This document shows positions 1-17,332 of a stretch of 64,000 bases of DNA, piece after piece. The notes beneath the pieces were generated by a model, which worked only from the letters and a program-made list of their open reading frames with translations, ran no database searches and was not told the DNA's origin. Origin of the DNA: Cunninghamella blakesleeana (lineage: Eukaryota > Mucoromycota > Mucoromycetes > Mucorales > Cunninghamellaceae); the NCBI GenBank assembly GCA_017871115.1, contig JAFCIZ010000005.1, positions 2,712,501-2,776,500 on the forward strand. Direction: 5' to 3'. The position numbers and the translations under genes are program-made. Within the stretch, counting starts at the first letter, position 1; every line of letters begins with the position of its first letter.

Positions 1-3000
1 CATTATTATCTGCTAGTCAAGCTCCATTATTTAGTTCCAATTATAAGGTAATATATATATTGATTTATTTATACAGTTTTACATTCATACATGACATTTA
101 CATTTTTTTTCATTTTTCTAATTTTTTTAAACAGAGTAAAGATGAAATCAAATATCCTAATGTTTATCAATCTGGAAGATCAGGTAGTACTTTATCAATG
201 TTTGGTACAAGATATGTTTTACCTGCTGGAACTGTAAGGGAAGAATATAATGATTATGAAGAAACCATCATACCAGTTCCTAAACAAGCTCCTATTCGTG
301 ATGGTGAAAGGAGAATACCAATCAGTGAACTCGATAACTTAGCTGGTGGAGCTTTTAGGGCCTATGAAACTTTAAATCGTGTGCAATCTATTGTTTATCC
401 TATTGCTTATGAAACGAATGAAAATATGCTGGTATGTGCCCCAACAGGTGCTGGTAAAACTGATGTAGCTATGTTAACTGTTCTTCGATGTATTTCTCAA
501 TTTTGTAATCCACCCCCTGTCAAAAATACTACCGATATCAATTTTACTATTGCTAAAGACGATTTTAAGATTGTTTATGTTGCACCAATGAAAGCCTTAG
601 CTGCAGAAGTGGTAGAAAAAATGGGGAAGCGTTTAAAATTTTTGGGAATCAGTGTTCGTGAATTAACTGGGGATATGCAATTAACTAAAAGTGAAATTAT
701 GTCTACTCAATTTATTGTTACAACACCAGAAAAATGGGATGTTATTACACGTAAAAGTACGGGTGATGTTGAATTGGCTCAAAAAGTAAAATTGTTGATC
801 ATTGATGAAGTGCATATTTTACATGAAGATCGTGGGGCTGTTATTGAAAGTATCATTGCTAGGACATTACGTCAAGTAAGTGAAATAAAATAAAATAATA
901 TAAAATAAAAGATAAATTAATGATTATATATATATATATATATTAGATTTCATCATTAATTTTTATTTTTACTTGTGTATTATAGGTTGAATCAAGTCAA
1001 TCATTAATTCGTATTGTTGGTTTATCGGCTACATTACCTAATTATTTAGACGTTGCAGCATTTTTGAGAGTGAATCCTTATCAAGGCCTTTTCTTCTTTG
1101 ATAGTGGCTTCAGACCTGTGCCATTAGAACAGCATTTTATCGGTGTAAAAGGGAAACCAAATTCAATTCAATCCAATGAACGGATGAATAAAGCATGTTT
1201 TGATAAAGTATCTGAATTAGTAGAACAAGGGCATCAAGTTATGGTATTTGTACATGCAAGAAAGGAAACAGTGAAGACAGCACAAGTATTACGTGAACAA
1301 GCGATTAATGAAGGCTTATCAGAAATATTTGACTCTGTTCAACATCCAAAATATGGTAGCTTTGGAAAAGAAGTCAGTAAATCAAGAAATAGAGAATTAA
1401 AAGAATTACTCCCTTCTGGTTTTGGTATTCATCACGCTGGTATGCTTCGTTCTGATCGTAGCCTTACCGAAAGGTTATTTGCGGAAGGTGTTATAAAGGT
1501 TCTTTGTTGTACTGCTACGCTTGCATGGGGTGTTAATTTACCAGCTTATGCTGTTGTGATTAAGGGTACACAAGTTTATGATTCTCAAAAAGGTAGTTTT
1601 ATTGATCTCTCCATTTTAGATGTTTTGCAAATCTTTGGTCGTGCTGGTCGTCCTCAATATGAAACTCATGGGGTTGGTTATATTCTTACAACACATGATC
1701 GTCTTGGCCATTATATATCTAATATTACCCAACAACATCCCATTGAATCTAAGTTTATTGAAAATATTGTTGATAATTTAAATGCAGAAATTTCATTGGG
1801 AACTGTTACAAACGTTGATGAAGCTGTTACTTGGTTAAGTTATACATTCTTATATGTCCGTATGAAACGTAATCCTTTTGTATATGGTATGGATCATTCT
1901 GAGCCTGCAGAAGATCCATTATTAGGAAGGAAAAGACATGAGATTATTACTATGGCTGCTGAACGACTTGCTAGATGTCAAATGATTATTTATGACCAAT
2001 CTACTGGTTATCTTACACCAAAAGATCTTGGACGTATTGCTTCTAACTTTTATATCAAACACACAAGTATTGAAGTTTTTAATCAGTTAATGAAACCTAG
2101 AATGACAGAAGCAGATGTTTTATCAATGATGAGTCTTAGTTCTGAATTTGACAACATTAAATCAAGAGATACTGAACAAAAGGAACTTAAATCTTTATTG
2201 GAAAAACAATGTGCTTGTGATATTAAGGTAGTTATTATATATGTGTAAATAGATAGATATTAATTCTATTTTATAGCAGGTAAATACTAATATATATATA
2301 TATATTATTTATTTATTTATTTATAGGGTGGACCTGAAGCAACTCCTGGAAAAGTGAATATTTTACTTCAATCTTATATATCCAATGCCTATATTGAAGA
2401 TTTTGCTCTAGTATCTGATTGTGCTTATGTTGCTCAAAATGCTGGTAGAATTGCACGTGCACTATTTGAAATAGCCTTAAATCGTAATTGGGGTCCAACA
2501 GCATCTGTGCTTCTTGCTATTAATAAATGTGTGGAGAAAAGAATGTGGACATTTCAACATCCTTTACATCAAATGGGTTTACCAATGAATATTTTACAAA
2601 AATTAGAAAATAGAACACATGAAGTAACAATTGAAGAAATGCGTGATATGGATCCCACTGAACTTGGGCAACTCGTACATCATAATCGTATGGGTATTAC
2701 TATTTCCAAATGTGTAGATCAATTTCCAACTTTACAACTTGATGTTAGAATTGCACCTATGACACGTAATGTATTGCATGTAGATTTAACGATTACACCT
2801 GATTTTATGTGGAATGATAAAATTCATGGCTCTGTTGAACCTTGGTGGATATGGGCTGAAGATTCTGATAATGTGGAAATATATTATTCTGAATACTTTT
2901 TATTACATAAAAAACAAATGAGTGAAGACCCTATTCAAATTAATTTTACAGTACCTTTAGTTGAACCTCTTCCAAATCAAATCTATATCCGTGCTGTCTC

Positions 3001-5839
3001 AGATCGTTGGTTGGGAGCAGAAACTATTTTACCAGTATCCTTCCAACATTTAATTTTACCACAGCTTTATCCACCTAATACTGATTTATTAGATTTACAG
3101 CCTTTACCTGTCAGTGCACTTCATGATGAAGTTTTGGAATCAATTTGTTCTCAGCGTTTTACTCACTTCAATCCTGTACAAACTCAAATCTTCCATACAT
3201 TGTATAATACTAGCCATAACTCACTTGTTGGCGCACCTACTGGGTCCGGTAAGACGGTTGCAGCTGAATTGGTCATGTGGTGGGCTTTTAGACAACACCC
3301 TGGATCTAAAGTGGTCTATATTGCACCTATGAAAGCATTGGTCAAAGAACGTGTTAGTGATTGGAATAAACGTTTAACAAAGGCAATGGGTAAAAAATTA
3401 GTAGAACTAACTGGTGATGTGACGCCCGATCTTAGAACCATAGAAGGAGCTGATATTATTATTACAACACCTGAAAAATGGGATGGTATTAGTCGTAGTT
3501 GGAAAAATAGAAGTTATGTAAGACAAGTATCTTGCGTGATTATTGATGAAATCCATCTTTTGGGTGGCGATCGTGGTCCTATTTTGGAAGTAATTGTTTC
3601 TAGAATGAACTATATTGGGTCTCAATTAGAACGTAAAATCCGTATTGTTGGCCTATCTACTGCATTAGCTAATGCTATTGATTTAGCAGATTGGTTAGGT
3701 ATTGATAAAGTAGGACTTTTCAATTTTAGACATTCTGTACGCCCTGTACCTCTTGAAATTTATATTGATGGTTTCCCTGGTAAACATTATTGTCCCAGAA
3801 TGGCCACCATGAATAAACCTACTTATGCAGCTATCAAGACTCATTCACCTACACAACCAGTTATTGTATTTGTATCCTCTAGACGTCAAACTCGTTTAAC
3901 AGCCCAAGATCTTATTGCTTATTGTGGTATGGAAGATAACCCTCGTCAATGGTTACATATGGATGATAGAGATATAGAACCTTTATTGGATCGTGTCCAC
4001 GATGAATCTTTAAGGATGTCATTAGCTTTTGGTATTGGATTACATCATGCTGGGTTAACTGAAGAGGATCGTAAACTAGTAGAAGAACTTTACTTGGATT
4101 TAAAAATTCAAATCTTAATTGCAACCAGTACATTGGCATGGGGTGTAAATCTTCCAGCACATTTAGTTGTTATCAAAGGAACAGAATATTATAATTATAA
4201 AGTGGGTCGTTATGTGGATTATCCTATTACTGATGTACTACAAATGATGGGTAGAGCAGGTCGTCCTCAATTTGACAATACTGGTATTGCTAGAGTATTT
4301 GTGCAAGATAGTAAAAAAAGCTTTTTAAAGAAATTCTTACACGAACCCTTCCCTGTAGAATCAAGTTTACATAAATACATGGATGATCATATTAATGCTG
4401 AAATTATTGGAGGAACTATTACTACAAAACAAGATGCTTTGGATTATTTAACATGGACATACTTTTATAGACGATTACAACAAAACCCTACTTATTATGG
4501 TTTAGATGATATGACTCAAAAAGGCTTAGATACTTATTTATCCAATATGATCAATGATGTTACAAATCGGTTGGCAGCGTCTGGTTGTATCGCTATTGAG
4601 GATGATTTTGATTTGGTACCCTTGATTCCTGGTCATATTGCTTCTTATTATTATTTAAGACATCAAACGGTACAGCATTTCCATGAACAAATACATAAGC
4701 ATCGCAGTACTAGTATGGATTTAGGAACTATTTTGGAAATCATAGGAAACGTTCCAGAATACGAAGAGTTACCTGCTCGATGCAATGAAGATTTATTAAA
4801 TCAAGCCATTGAAAAACATGTACCTTTCAAAGTCAAATCTACACAAAATTATATATCTCCTCATGTCAAAGCATTTGTTTTGCTACAAGCTCACATATCC
4901 CGCTTAGAATTACCTATCTCCGATTATATCACAGATCAAGTTACTGTTTTGGATTCATCTGTCCGGTTTTGTCAGGCTATGATCGATGTGGCTGCTAATG
5001 CTGGATTCTTGACAAATTGTTTGACCATTATGAATGCTTTACAATGTATAAAACAAGCTCGATGGATGAAGGAGTCAACCTTGCTTAATTTACCACATAT
5101 TGAACCACATATGTTGCAGTATATTAAATATAAGGTAATTTTTAAATAAGCACGGTAGAAATGCGTTTTTTTTTTGAAAAAAAATAATAATAATAATTAT
5201 TTATTTTATATTTTATTTTTTTATTAAACTATATAGAATAAACCTTTACAATGTTTGGCAGAATTAACACAATATTCAGAAAATCAAATCAAATCAATAT
5301 TTAAAAACATTAGAGACTTGGATGATAAAGCTATTAATGATGTAAGTTTAAGTTTATTTTATTTTAGAAAGATGCTGGTATTAGATTGTTTTTTTTTTTT
5401 TTTTTTTACTCATATATATTTAATTTTATAGATTACTAGAGTTGCTACCAGATTACCAAACATTGAAATTAAAACAAGAATTGACTCTAAAAAACCAATT
5501 TTAGTACCTGAAAGCGAATATAAATTAGAAATTACTTTAACAAAATTAAATGCTCAACAACATGATGGCAAATTATATGCACCCTTTTTCCCTAAAGTAG
5601 ACTATGAATCATGGTGGGTGGTTTTAGGTGATGCCAATAGAGATGAAGTCATAGCATTGAAGAGAATTAGTATGCGTAATGGTCCTAAAGAAGCGATGCA
5701 ACGTAAAGTAACAAAAACAGTGACATTTGAAACTCCAGAACATTTAGGTCAGCAAACATATACTTTGTATTTAATTTGCGATGGTTATCAAGGCTTGGAT
5801 CAACAAGTGGATATTAAATTTGAAACTAGAGTGGAATAA
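1..5839 (+). CDS. SLH1: ASCC3/Slh1-type Ski2-like double helicase, 5' end cut by window
   Basis: This is an ATP-dependent RNA/DNA helicase of the ribosome-quality-control trigger (RQT/ASC-1) complex, which splits stalled ribosomes. Exons are 1-47 (partial), 135-875, 986-2227, 2327-5134, 5237-5341 and 5432-5839, giving 1782 visible residues. There are two helicase cassettes, each followed by a Sec63-like region. Cassette 1 has APTGAGKT at about residue 117 and DEVH at about 239. Cassette 2 has APTGSGKT at about 979 and DEIH at about 1083. Brr2 is the main alternative. It is disfavoured because local blocks such as [20 protein letters not shown] and [16 protein letters not shown] match ASCC3/Slh1, and because both ATPase cassettes look intact, whereas the second cassette of Brr2 is degenerate. 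Roughly the first 200-400 residues, including the start codon, lie outside the window. Convergent with the small gene at 6361-6851. Confidence 0.93.
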
Positions 5840-6360
5840 GGTTTTTTTTTCTATTTTTATTCATAGCGATTTGTAAAATTGAATTTATTAATAGAAGTAG
5901 ATTTTAAACATAGTAAAAAATAAAAAATAAAAAAGTATTATCATCATAATAAAATAAAAGCATATTGAATTGTTATCATCATAATAGTATATCATATTAA
6001 TATGGCGAAATAAATAATCATAAATTATAAATAAAAAAAGAAGGAAGCATAATAAAATTGGCAGTTAAACATATATAAAATATAAAAATAAAAAGATGAC
6101 CCTGATCCAAAAAATAAAATAAAAATAATATACATAAACTTAAAAAGAATATACAAGAGAAAAAAAAATTAGAAATTAAATACTTTTTAAGTAGAATTAC
6201 AAATTAAATAAAAAGAAGATTAGGGTATATATAGAAAGGTAATATTATATAAACGGCTGTTAACAGATTCATTACTATTAAACCACCTATAGTATATAAA
6301 CAAGAGTAATAATAATTAGTTTTTATTATTAGAGAATGGTGTTTGGTTTTTTTTCTCTTT
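5840..6360. other. 3' intergenic region between convergent genes
   Basis: AT-rich spacer between two converging stop codons. It contains A-rich runs and short AATAAA-like words on both strands, which could serve polyadenylation of either gene. No open frame or structured RNA was recognised. Confidence 0.6.
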
Positions 6361-6851
6361 TTAATTTATTACCTTAAAAAAATTAAGGCTGAGGAAATAA
6401 CCAGGCTTATTAAATTGTGAACCAGTATTACTTTTACCACAATAAAAGGTTCCTTCATAAAGAGCCGAATTTATTGAGTGATGATGATTATATTTATCAC
6501 CTAGTTCAATCTATTAAGGTAACAAAAATTAAAAATTATAGTATTAATACTAATGATAATAAACAAATCAGATAAAATCAAAAAAAAAATCAAAAAAATT
6601 AAAAGCCCTTACACTTGAAACAGGTGGTAGATCCTTTTTATATTCATTAAGTAATGTTTTTTGAGCATCGTTAAATACAAGTTGATTAATTTTAGTATCA
6701 TTTACATTTTTTAATAATAAATTACACAAGACACTATTAACGAATATAAAATAAATATATATTAGTATTATTAACAATATTAGATAGATACATACATTAT
6801 TATTATTGTTATTAATTACTATTATTGTACATACTTATCATTAATAGACAT
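6361..6851 (-). CDS. Small unrecognised protein, 95 residues, three exons
   Basis: Exons on the minus strand are 6835-6851, 6613-6733 and 6361-6510. All joins keep one open frame with GTATGT and GTAAGG donors and TAG acceptors, which supports a real gene. The start MSINDN is encoded by a 17-nt first exon. The protein is soluble, with no membrane segment or signal peptide. It has an N-terminal helix-forming half (around LCNLLLKNVND and LVFNDAQKTLLNEY) and a C-terminal half rich in Gly, Asn and aromatics (ALYEGTFYCGKSNTG, then PGYFLSLNFF). I do not recognise the family and assign no function. It could be a divergent small subunit of a complex or a lineage-specific protein. The exon model is better supported than any functional guess. 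Confidence 0.62.
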
Positions 6852-7299
6852 TATTATTATTTTTTTTTTTTTTTTAAAAAAAAAAATAATTATAATAATA
6901 AAAAAAAAAAAGATATATATATTACAAAATTAATGAATAGTAAGGAATATATAAAATAATAATATGATTTTTTTTTTAAAAAAAAATAAAATAAGAAAGA
7001 AAAGAAATATATATATAAAAAGATTGACATTTATATTTAAATTTACCATAATTGAACCTGATACATTGTAAGGGGGAATTTGAAAAAAAAAAAAATTTTA
7101 CGTTTTGGATACATGATTAAGTTTGAAACAAAACAAAAAAACGTCAGATTGTCGTTTCCAACAATAATCTGAGTAAGAAAAATGTTAAAATGAGGAATAA
7201 TGTGATAGTTATCTGATATAATAGATTGATTAACATTATATAATACTTTATTATTGAAAAAGAGAAACAAAAAATAAAAATAAAAAATGAAAGAATTTA

Positions 7300-7330
<31 letters not shown>
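6852..7330. other. Intergenic region upstream of small gene
   Basis: Between the start of the 95-residue gene and the stop of ARFRP1. It holds long T/A homopolymer runs and an (AT)n stretch near 7303-7331. No coding frame with protein-like composition was seen. Confidence 0.6.
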
Positions 7331-7331
<1 letters not shown>

Positions 7332-8296
7332 TAACGATATATGGGAGGGCGGTGCATTTTATTTCTTTGAAGTCGTTTTATTAACCAATCGATAGCTTCT
7401 CGTACTCCGTTTCTATAAAAGAATATTCTGATCATAAATATATATTTACACGAAACTTGTTTTAGCTATTTTATAATAGTTTTTATTTTATTTTACCCTT
7501 CTAAAGCACTCACTGGTAATACACGCGAATCACGCGCCCCCAGTTTAACGGCTATTTTATTAAATACTTCTTTAATATCTTCTACACGTAATGAATTTGA
7601 CACATCCTGCTTATTGGCCAACATTAATATAGGTACGCCTTCTACTAAATCGTTCGTTATTAATGTTTCTATGTACACAAATAAATAAATAAATAAATAA
7701 CATAATAATAATAACAATAATAAGAATGAATTATCACGTGTAATAACTTTAAAAAAAATGATATTTACCAAAAGTATCTTTACACTCTTCCAATCGACGG
7801 CTATCTGTTGAATCTACTACAAAAACTATAGCATGACATTCCGAATAATATCTTTCCCATATTGTTTGTAAATCCCTTTGTCCTCCAAGATCCCAAAACT
7901 TGATTCTAGATGAATTTACTTCTATTCGACCAACTATATATAATATAATAGAAATAAATAAAGAATTACATTATTATTAGTATTATTAGTTTAATATACA
8001 CATGGGTATATATTTGTTATATTTATTACTATTTAAACCAACAGTAGGTGCAATTTTATCAGGAGAGAGACCAGTTATACCAGAGAATAATGATTTAATT
8101 CTTTCTAATAAAGTCTTTCCATTGTAATAAAAATAATTAAAAAGTAAAGGTTAATAATAATCGGTTTACTGTTGTCTATCATTGAATTTACTTTCTATTT
8201 TACTGTTTTTCCAGCATTATCTAATCCAATTATTAAAACATTATATTCTTCTTTTTGCATAACATAATTATAAAATCCGGAAAGTAGGGTATACAT
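7331..8296 (-). CDS. ARL3: ARFRP1 / yeast Arl3-type small GTPase
   Basis: ARF-related GTPase of the trans-Golgi that, in the known family, recruits ARL1 and golgins. Minus-strand exons are 8204-8296, 8030-8114, 7769-7933, 7497-7668 and 7331-7412, giving 198 residues, close to the ~200 usual for ARFRP1. The start MYTLLSGFYNY followed by QKEEYNVLIIGLDNAGKT is the ARFRP1 signature. These proteins lack the N-myristoylation glycine of true ARFs. Visible GTPase motifs are GLDNAGKTT (P-loop, split by intron 1), WDLGGQ (switch II) and NKQD (guanine specificity). It diverges from transportin across only 193 bp. The name ARL3 follows S. cerevisiae; animal ARL3 is a different protein. Confidence 0.93.
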
Positions 8297-8489
8297 TTTT
8301 TTTTTTATTAAACGAGTTAAATAATATCAAATAGATATAATAAAAAAGAGAGAGAGAAAAAAAAAAAGAAAAAAAAAATTTAATGGCCGATACTTTTTAA
8401 AAAATTATCAGCACTTTTTTTAAGCTTTTATTCCTTCCACCCTTCATTTTTTTAACATATAATTAAATAAAATAGAAATAGAATAGAAC
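8297..8489. promoter_or_regulatory. Divergent promoter between ARFRP1/ARL3 and transportin
   Basis: Only 193 bp separate two divergent start codons, so both promoters must overlap here or extend into the genes. The stretch includes a purine-rich run (AGAGAGAG followed by A-tracts, about 8347-8380) and the GC-richer word ATGGCCGATAC. No named factor site can be assigned by eye. Confidence 0.6.
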
Positions 8490-11400
8490 ATGTTACAATG
8501 GCAACCTCACATAGACGAATTAAATAAACTTGTTAACTTTTTACGGGAAACGAATCAAACTAATAATGAAAACAATATGTATATTCAACAGGTATGGAAT
8601 TTAATATACTCACCTTTTTTATAATCAAACTACGGCAATAAAATACAAAAGCAAATAATAGTAATAATAATAAAAAGAAAACGCCAACAATCTATCCTTT
8701 TATACTTATGCTAATAAAAATAATGCAATTTTATTATTTAGAAATTAGAATCATTTCAAAACATTCCTGATTATAATGCCTATCTTGTATTTATTTTAAT
8801 AAAACTGACAGAAGATATCTATATACGTCAAGTCTCTGGTTTACTATTAAAGAATAATTTATTACATTATTTTGAAACGATTCCTTTGTCGGTGTTAAAT
8901 TATATAAAATCATGCTGCTGTGATGCATTTTTACAACCTGATCCAAATTTAGATATTCGATCTGCTATTAGTTCTGTCATAACAAGTTTTATTAATAGTG
9001 GAAACCTAAATCATTGGAAAGAAATTCTTGAATATTTGATTAATGCTATGGATAGTCCTAACGAATTATCCATGGAGGTATGTATGAAGCTATGAGGCAA
9101 TGCAAATATATATAATCACATATATTAATACATACATATATACTAATAATATTGTTATTATTGAATACTGTTGCTATAAATAAAATATTAATTATATTTA
9201 TACTTGTATTAGATGGCATACGATGGATTATTTAAAATATGTGAGGACTCAGTTTCTAATTTAGATCAAGATATAGACGGGATACGACCACTTCATATTA
9301 TTATACCAAAATTAATACAATCTTTTCACCACCCAAACCTAAAAATAAGAAAACAAGCTATTATGACAATCAATCAATTAATGACCTCTGAATCTTCGTC
9401 ATCTATGCAACCATTTATAAAAACTTATTTAGAAGGTTTATTGATGCTAATGAATGATTCGGATACTTCCATACAAAAAGAGCTTTGTCATGCATTTACA
9501 GTATTATTAGAAGCTAGACCTGATAAAGTAGAGCCCTTTTCATCAACCATTTTGGAATATATTCTTTATTGTACCGAACATCATCAACATAAAAAGGACG
9601 AACAAGTAATGTTACAAGCTTGCGATTTTTGGTCGACTTATATGTCTATTCCATCTCTTCATGATCACTTAATACCTTATATAAATCGTTTGATTCCAGC
9701 TCTCTTAAGTAACATGGTGCATTCAGAATCTGATATAATGGATTTGATAGGTCATCAAGATGAGTTGAATACGAATGTGGCTGATAAAGATCAAGATATT
9801 CGTCCTAAATTTTATCAAAAAAGGCAACATAATCAGAAATATAATTTGACTGAAAATGATGATAATGATGATGGTAATCAAGAAGACGACGACGATGAAG
9901 ATGAAGATGATGATGATGATGATGATGATGAATTATATTTGGAATGGAATTTAAGAAAATCAAGTGGATCAGCTCTTGAAACATTAGCTACCTCATACTC
10001 TAAGCAAGTTTGTGATTATTTATTACCTTATTTGGATGGGATATTATTTCAACATGATTGGAAAATCCGTGAAAGTGGTATTTTTGCTCTTGGGATCATA
10101 GCTAAAGGTAAATAAAAATTTATGAAAACGAAAAATAAATGATTATATAATAATTTATCCTAAACTAGTTTTATTTATTTACTTTTTTTCGGTTTTTATT
10201 TTTTTTAGGTACTTTTGATCATATGAAAATATACCTTCCTCAATTATTACCTTATTTACAGGAAAACATGAAACATAATATGGTAAATAAAAAGAAGAAA
10301 AATAAATATGTTCCTGGGAAATAAATATATTTATTGATGGTATGATTTACCTTTTTTTTTTATTGTTATTATTATTGATATTTTAATTTGTGATACATAT
10401 ATTATAGCCATTAATACGCTCTATAACATGTTGGACAATTAGTCGATACTCCGATTGGCTCATTGAACAATGCCAATTTCAAGATGGAAAACAAAATTAT
10501 TTTGAGCCAGTTTTATGTGAACTTTTGGAAAGAATATTAGATCAAAACAAACACGTTCAATTCCATGCTTGTTCTGCACTAGCTGTTTTACAAGAGGATG
10601 CAAAAACAATACTAATTCCTTATCTAAATCCTATTTTAAAAAATTTATCACAAGCATTCGTTATCTATAAAAGAAAAAATTTGGATAGTTTATATGATGT
10701 ACTGGGTACATTGGCTGATTCTATAGGTAACGCACTGAATCAACAGCAATTTTTTACATTAATCATGCCTCCTTTGATTGAAAAATGGAATCAACTTTCT
10801 GACACAGATACTGATTTATTCCCTCTTTTTCAGGTAATCTCTATTTATTTTCTTTTTGCATATATAAATATATACATGTATCTGACTTTATTATTAATTT
10901 TTGTTCCTTCCTTTTTTCATTATTCATTATAATAGTGTCTTTCATCAGTGACAGCTGCTTTAGGGAACAGCTTTACAAGTTACTCAGAACCGGTTTTTTC
11001 AAGATGCATAAGGATTATATCAAGTACTTTATATGGATACCATTATGCTCAAGAACAATCTAATTTACCAAATATAGATTTTGCTATAGCTGGTTTAGAT
11101 TTGTTATCTGGAATGATACAAGGTATGGGTTCAGATATAGCGCCATTAATATCATCCTATTCAAATCCATCTATATTTGATATACTAGAAATAAGCTTAA
11201 AGGTAAGCCTGATTTTAATTGTTATACTCATGTTAATATACATATATATCATGATAACATTTCTCTTTCTCCTCCTTTTTTATAGGAACCCAACCCAGGC
11301 ATATTACAATCTTCTTGTGCGCTATGTGGTGATTTATCTATTGCTTGCTTTGATAAATTAGAACCTTATCTAGACAATTTAATGCCTTTATTAGCTCAAC

Positions 11401-12076
11401 AGTCAGAATTAAAGGGTTCAGAATCGATACCAATATGTAGTAATGCAATATGGGCAATCGGTGAAATATCAATACTATGGAATCAACAAAAATTATTGAA
11501 TTTTATACCTTCCTTTTTACAGCATTTATTAACTATATTATCAACTTTTTCTCTCTCCACATGTAAAAACAATCAAGAAAAAATAAATCTTTATGATAAT
11601 GCAATTGTTGCTTTTGGTCGATTGGGCTTCGTAGCACCTGAATTAGCATCTATGCATTTAAAACGGTATACTCGACTATGGCTTATGCGTGCAAATCATT
11701 TACAATATAATCATGAAAAAGATTCAGCTTTTATAGGATTTTGTCAAATTATTAAATCTAATCCTGAAGCGGCTTTAAAGGTATTCGGAAAAAAAAAAAA
11801 AAAGACAAACATAAAAAATACACAAATATGTAGTTATATATATAATTTCTTTATACTAATATGCCATTTTAATTTTGATTTATGTAGGAGTTTGGTCGCT
11901 TTGCTGAAATAGTGACAACGTATCAAAATCCACCAAACCAATTACAAATTGAATTTAAACAGATTATACTAGGGTATAAACAGGCTATGATGCAATCACA
12001 ATGGAAGCGTATATTAAAAAGATTTCATGATGATAAACAATTAAATATATTCTTGCAATATAGTTCAGATTATTAA
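8490..12076 (+). CDS. KAP104: Transportin-1 / karyopherin beta-2 (Kap104)
   Basis: Nuclear import receptor for PY-NLS cargo such as hnRNP-type RNA-binding proteins. Exons are 8490-8591, 8742-9077, 9213-10107, 10209-10282, 10408-10833, 10936-11202, 11286-11780 and 11888-12076, giving about 927 residues of HEAT repeats. The best markers are EWNLRKSSGSALETLA, IRESGIFALGIIAKG, LIRSITCWTISRYSDW, GTLADSIGNALN and NAIWAIGEISI, all characteristic of transportin. An acidic run of Asp/Glu at about 9882-9931 corresponds to the H8 loop that couples RanGTP binding to cargo release. It is encoded by GAT/GAC/GAA triplets and is prone to length change. Importin-4/Kap123 was considered, but the sequence blocks fit transportin better. 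Confidence 0.94.
9882..9931 (+). repeat. GAT/GAC/GAA triplet run coding the transportin acidic loop
   Basis: An imperfect trinucleotide run coding about 17 consecutive acidic residues inside the transportin frame. All units are in frame, so length changes alter only the number of Asp/Glu residues. Confidence 0.8.
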
Positions 12077-12549
12077 TATATATATATATATATCAATATT
12101 AATACACTAAAGTTATCACCATATACATTTTTATTCCAATATTCATCTATACTTCGCTACTCTATCTAAAATGTTTGATCAATAGTATAATTTATTTACG
12201 CTTATTTCTAGTGTTGAATATAAAGCAGGTTTTCACTTTATATCATCAAAATATTATGTCATATATATGTACATGATATTTTTGATGTTATTGAAAATAT
12301 TAGATGAAACATTTTCATATACTATGTTTTACTTCAGTATCTCTTCCCCATTGCATATACCGGCGTTTAAAAAATGTTTATTCTAAAACGGGCTTTTATA
12401 TTTTCCTTTTTTTCCCATTTCTTTCTTCCACTATCTTTTTTTTTTTAAAAAAAATTAATAGTATATATTACTGATATATATACAACTGTTGAATAGGTAT
12501 TACTGAAGCAAATAAAATTATAATATATAAATATTTATAGAGTAGGGCA
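12077..12549. promoter_or_regulatory. Intergenic region and probable SERCA promoter
   Basis: Contains the transportin 3' end and the upstream region of the Ca2+-ATPase. A pyrimidine-rich tract (about 12390-12445, CCTTTTTTTCCC and CTTTCTTCC words) sits about 100-150 bp before the start codon, as is common in fungal promoters. A GC-rich word, ATACCGGCG, lies at about 12358. Confidence 0.5.
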
Positions 12550-16451
<3,902 letters not shown>

Positions 16452-16932
16452 TTTGGAATTAGGAATTTTTAAAAAATTTAAACCCCTCACAAAAAAAAAA
16501 AAAAAAAATTGTTTTGATTTTTTTTCTTCTTGAATTAATTTAACATAATAAAATAAATAACCTTAATTGTTAAAAAAATTTAATATATTAGAGAACCATG
16601 ACGAAAAATAAATAATACACATCGAGGATATAAATAATGAAAAAATATTTTATTTATAAATGTAAATGTTAATATTAATGATTATATGCGATGGATATCC
16701 GAGTTCTCTCTATTAAATTTAAATTAACGTGTTTTTTATTTTATATATTGTTAAATTTATTATTCTTAATACAACCTCCTAATACATGTTATTCACTTGT
16801 TTATTATTATTGTTGTTATTATTATATTTATTCTTGGCTACTTGATGACAAATTATAAAGGCTTGAATTGTAATATATGTAAGCCAAAAAAATGTAGTTT
16901 TCAATCTGATGGTACACCAAACAAGAAATAAG

Positions 16933-16963
<31 letters not shown>

Positions 16964-17052
16964 CAAGGTGCAATATTATGTGTATCAAGGATGATGTTCT
17001 ATTAGGAATATATATTATGGTTATATGATGAACACAAATAAAGGCGAATATG

Positions 17053-17083
<31 letters not shown>

Positions 17084-17332
17084 TTGAAAATGATGTGGAC
17101 TGATAACCAATATTTGTATATACTTTCTAATTTTAATAGACTCTACTATAAATTTTTTATGATTTTTATTGTTACATATTTTTTAAAAAAATTAAATGAT
17201 AATTATTGACAGTAAAAATAATAAAAAAAAGGAAAAGGAATGATAATAAAAAAACGATTATGCACAAAAATAATAATGTATAGTAACAAATAATAAATAA
17301 TAATAAAAAAGAACTGCTATTTTTCTTTATGT
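16452..17332. other. Intergenic region between convergent SERCA and uL22m genes
   Basis: AT-rich spacer between two stop codons, with an (AT)n run at about 17056-17080 and (AAT)n near 16940-16962. Short open stretches here are low-complexity and carry no recognisable protein signal. No RNA gene was identified. Confidence 0.6.

Noticed and set aside
1..5839. Brr2 spliceosomal helicase as the identity of the first gene.
   Set aside because: Sequence blocks fit ASCC3/Slh1 and the second cassette keeps intact Walker motifs, which Brr2 does not.
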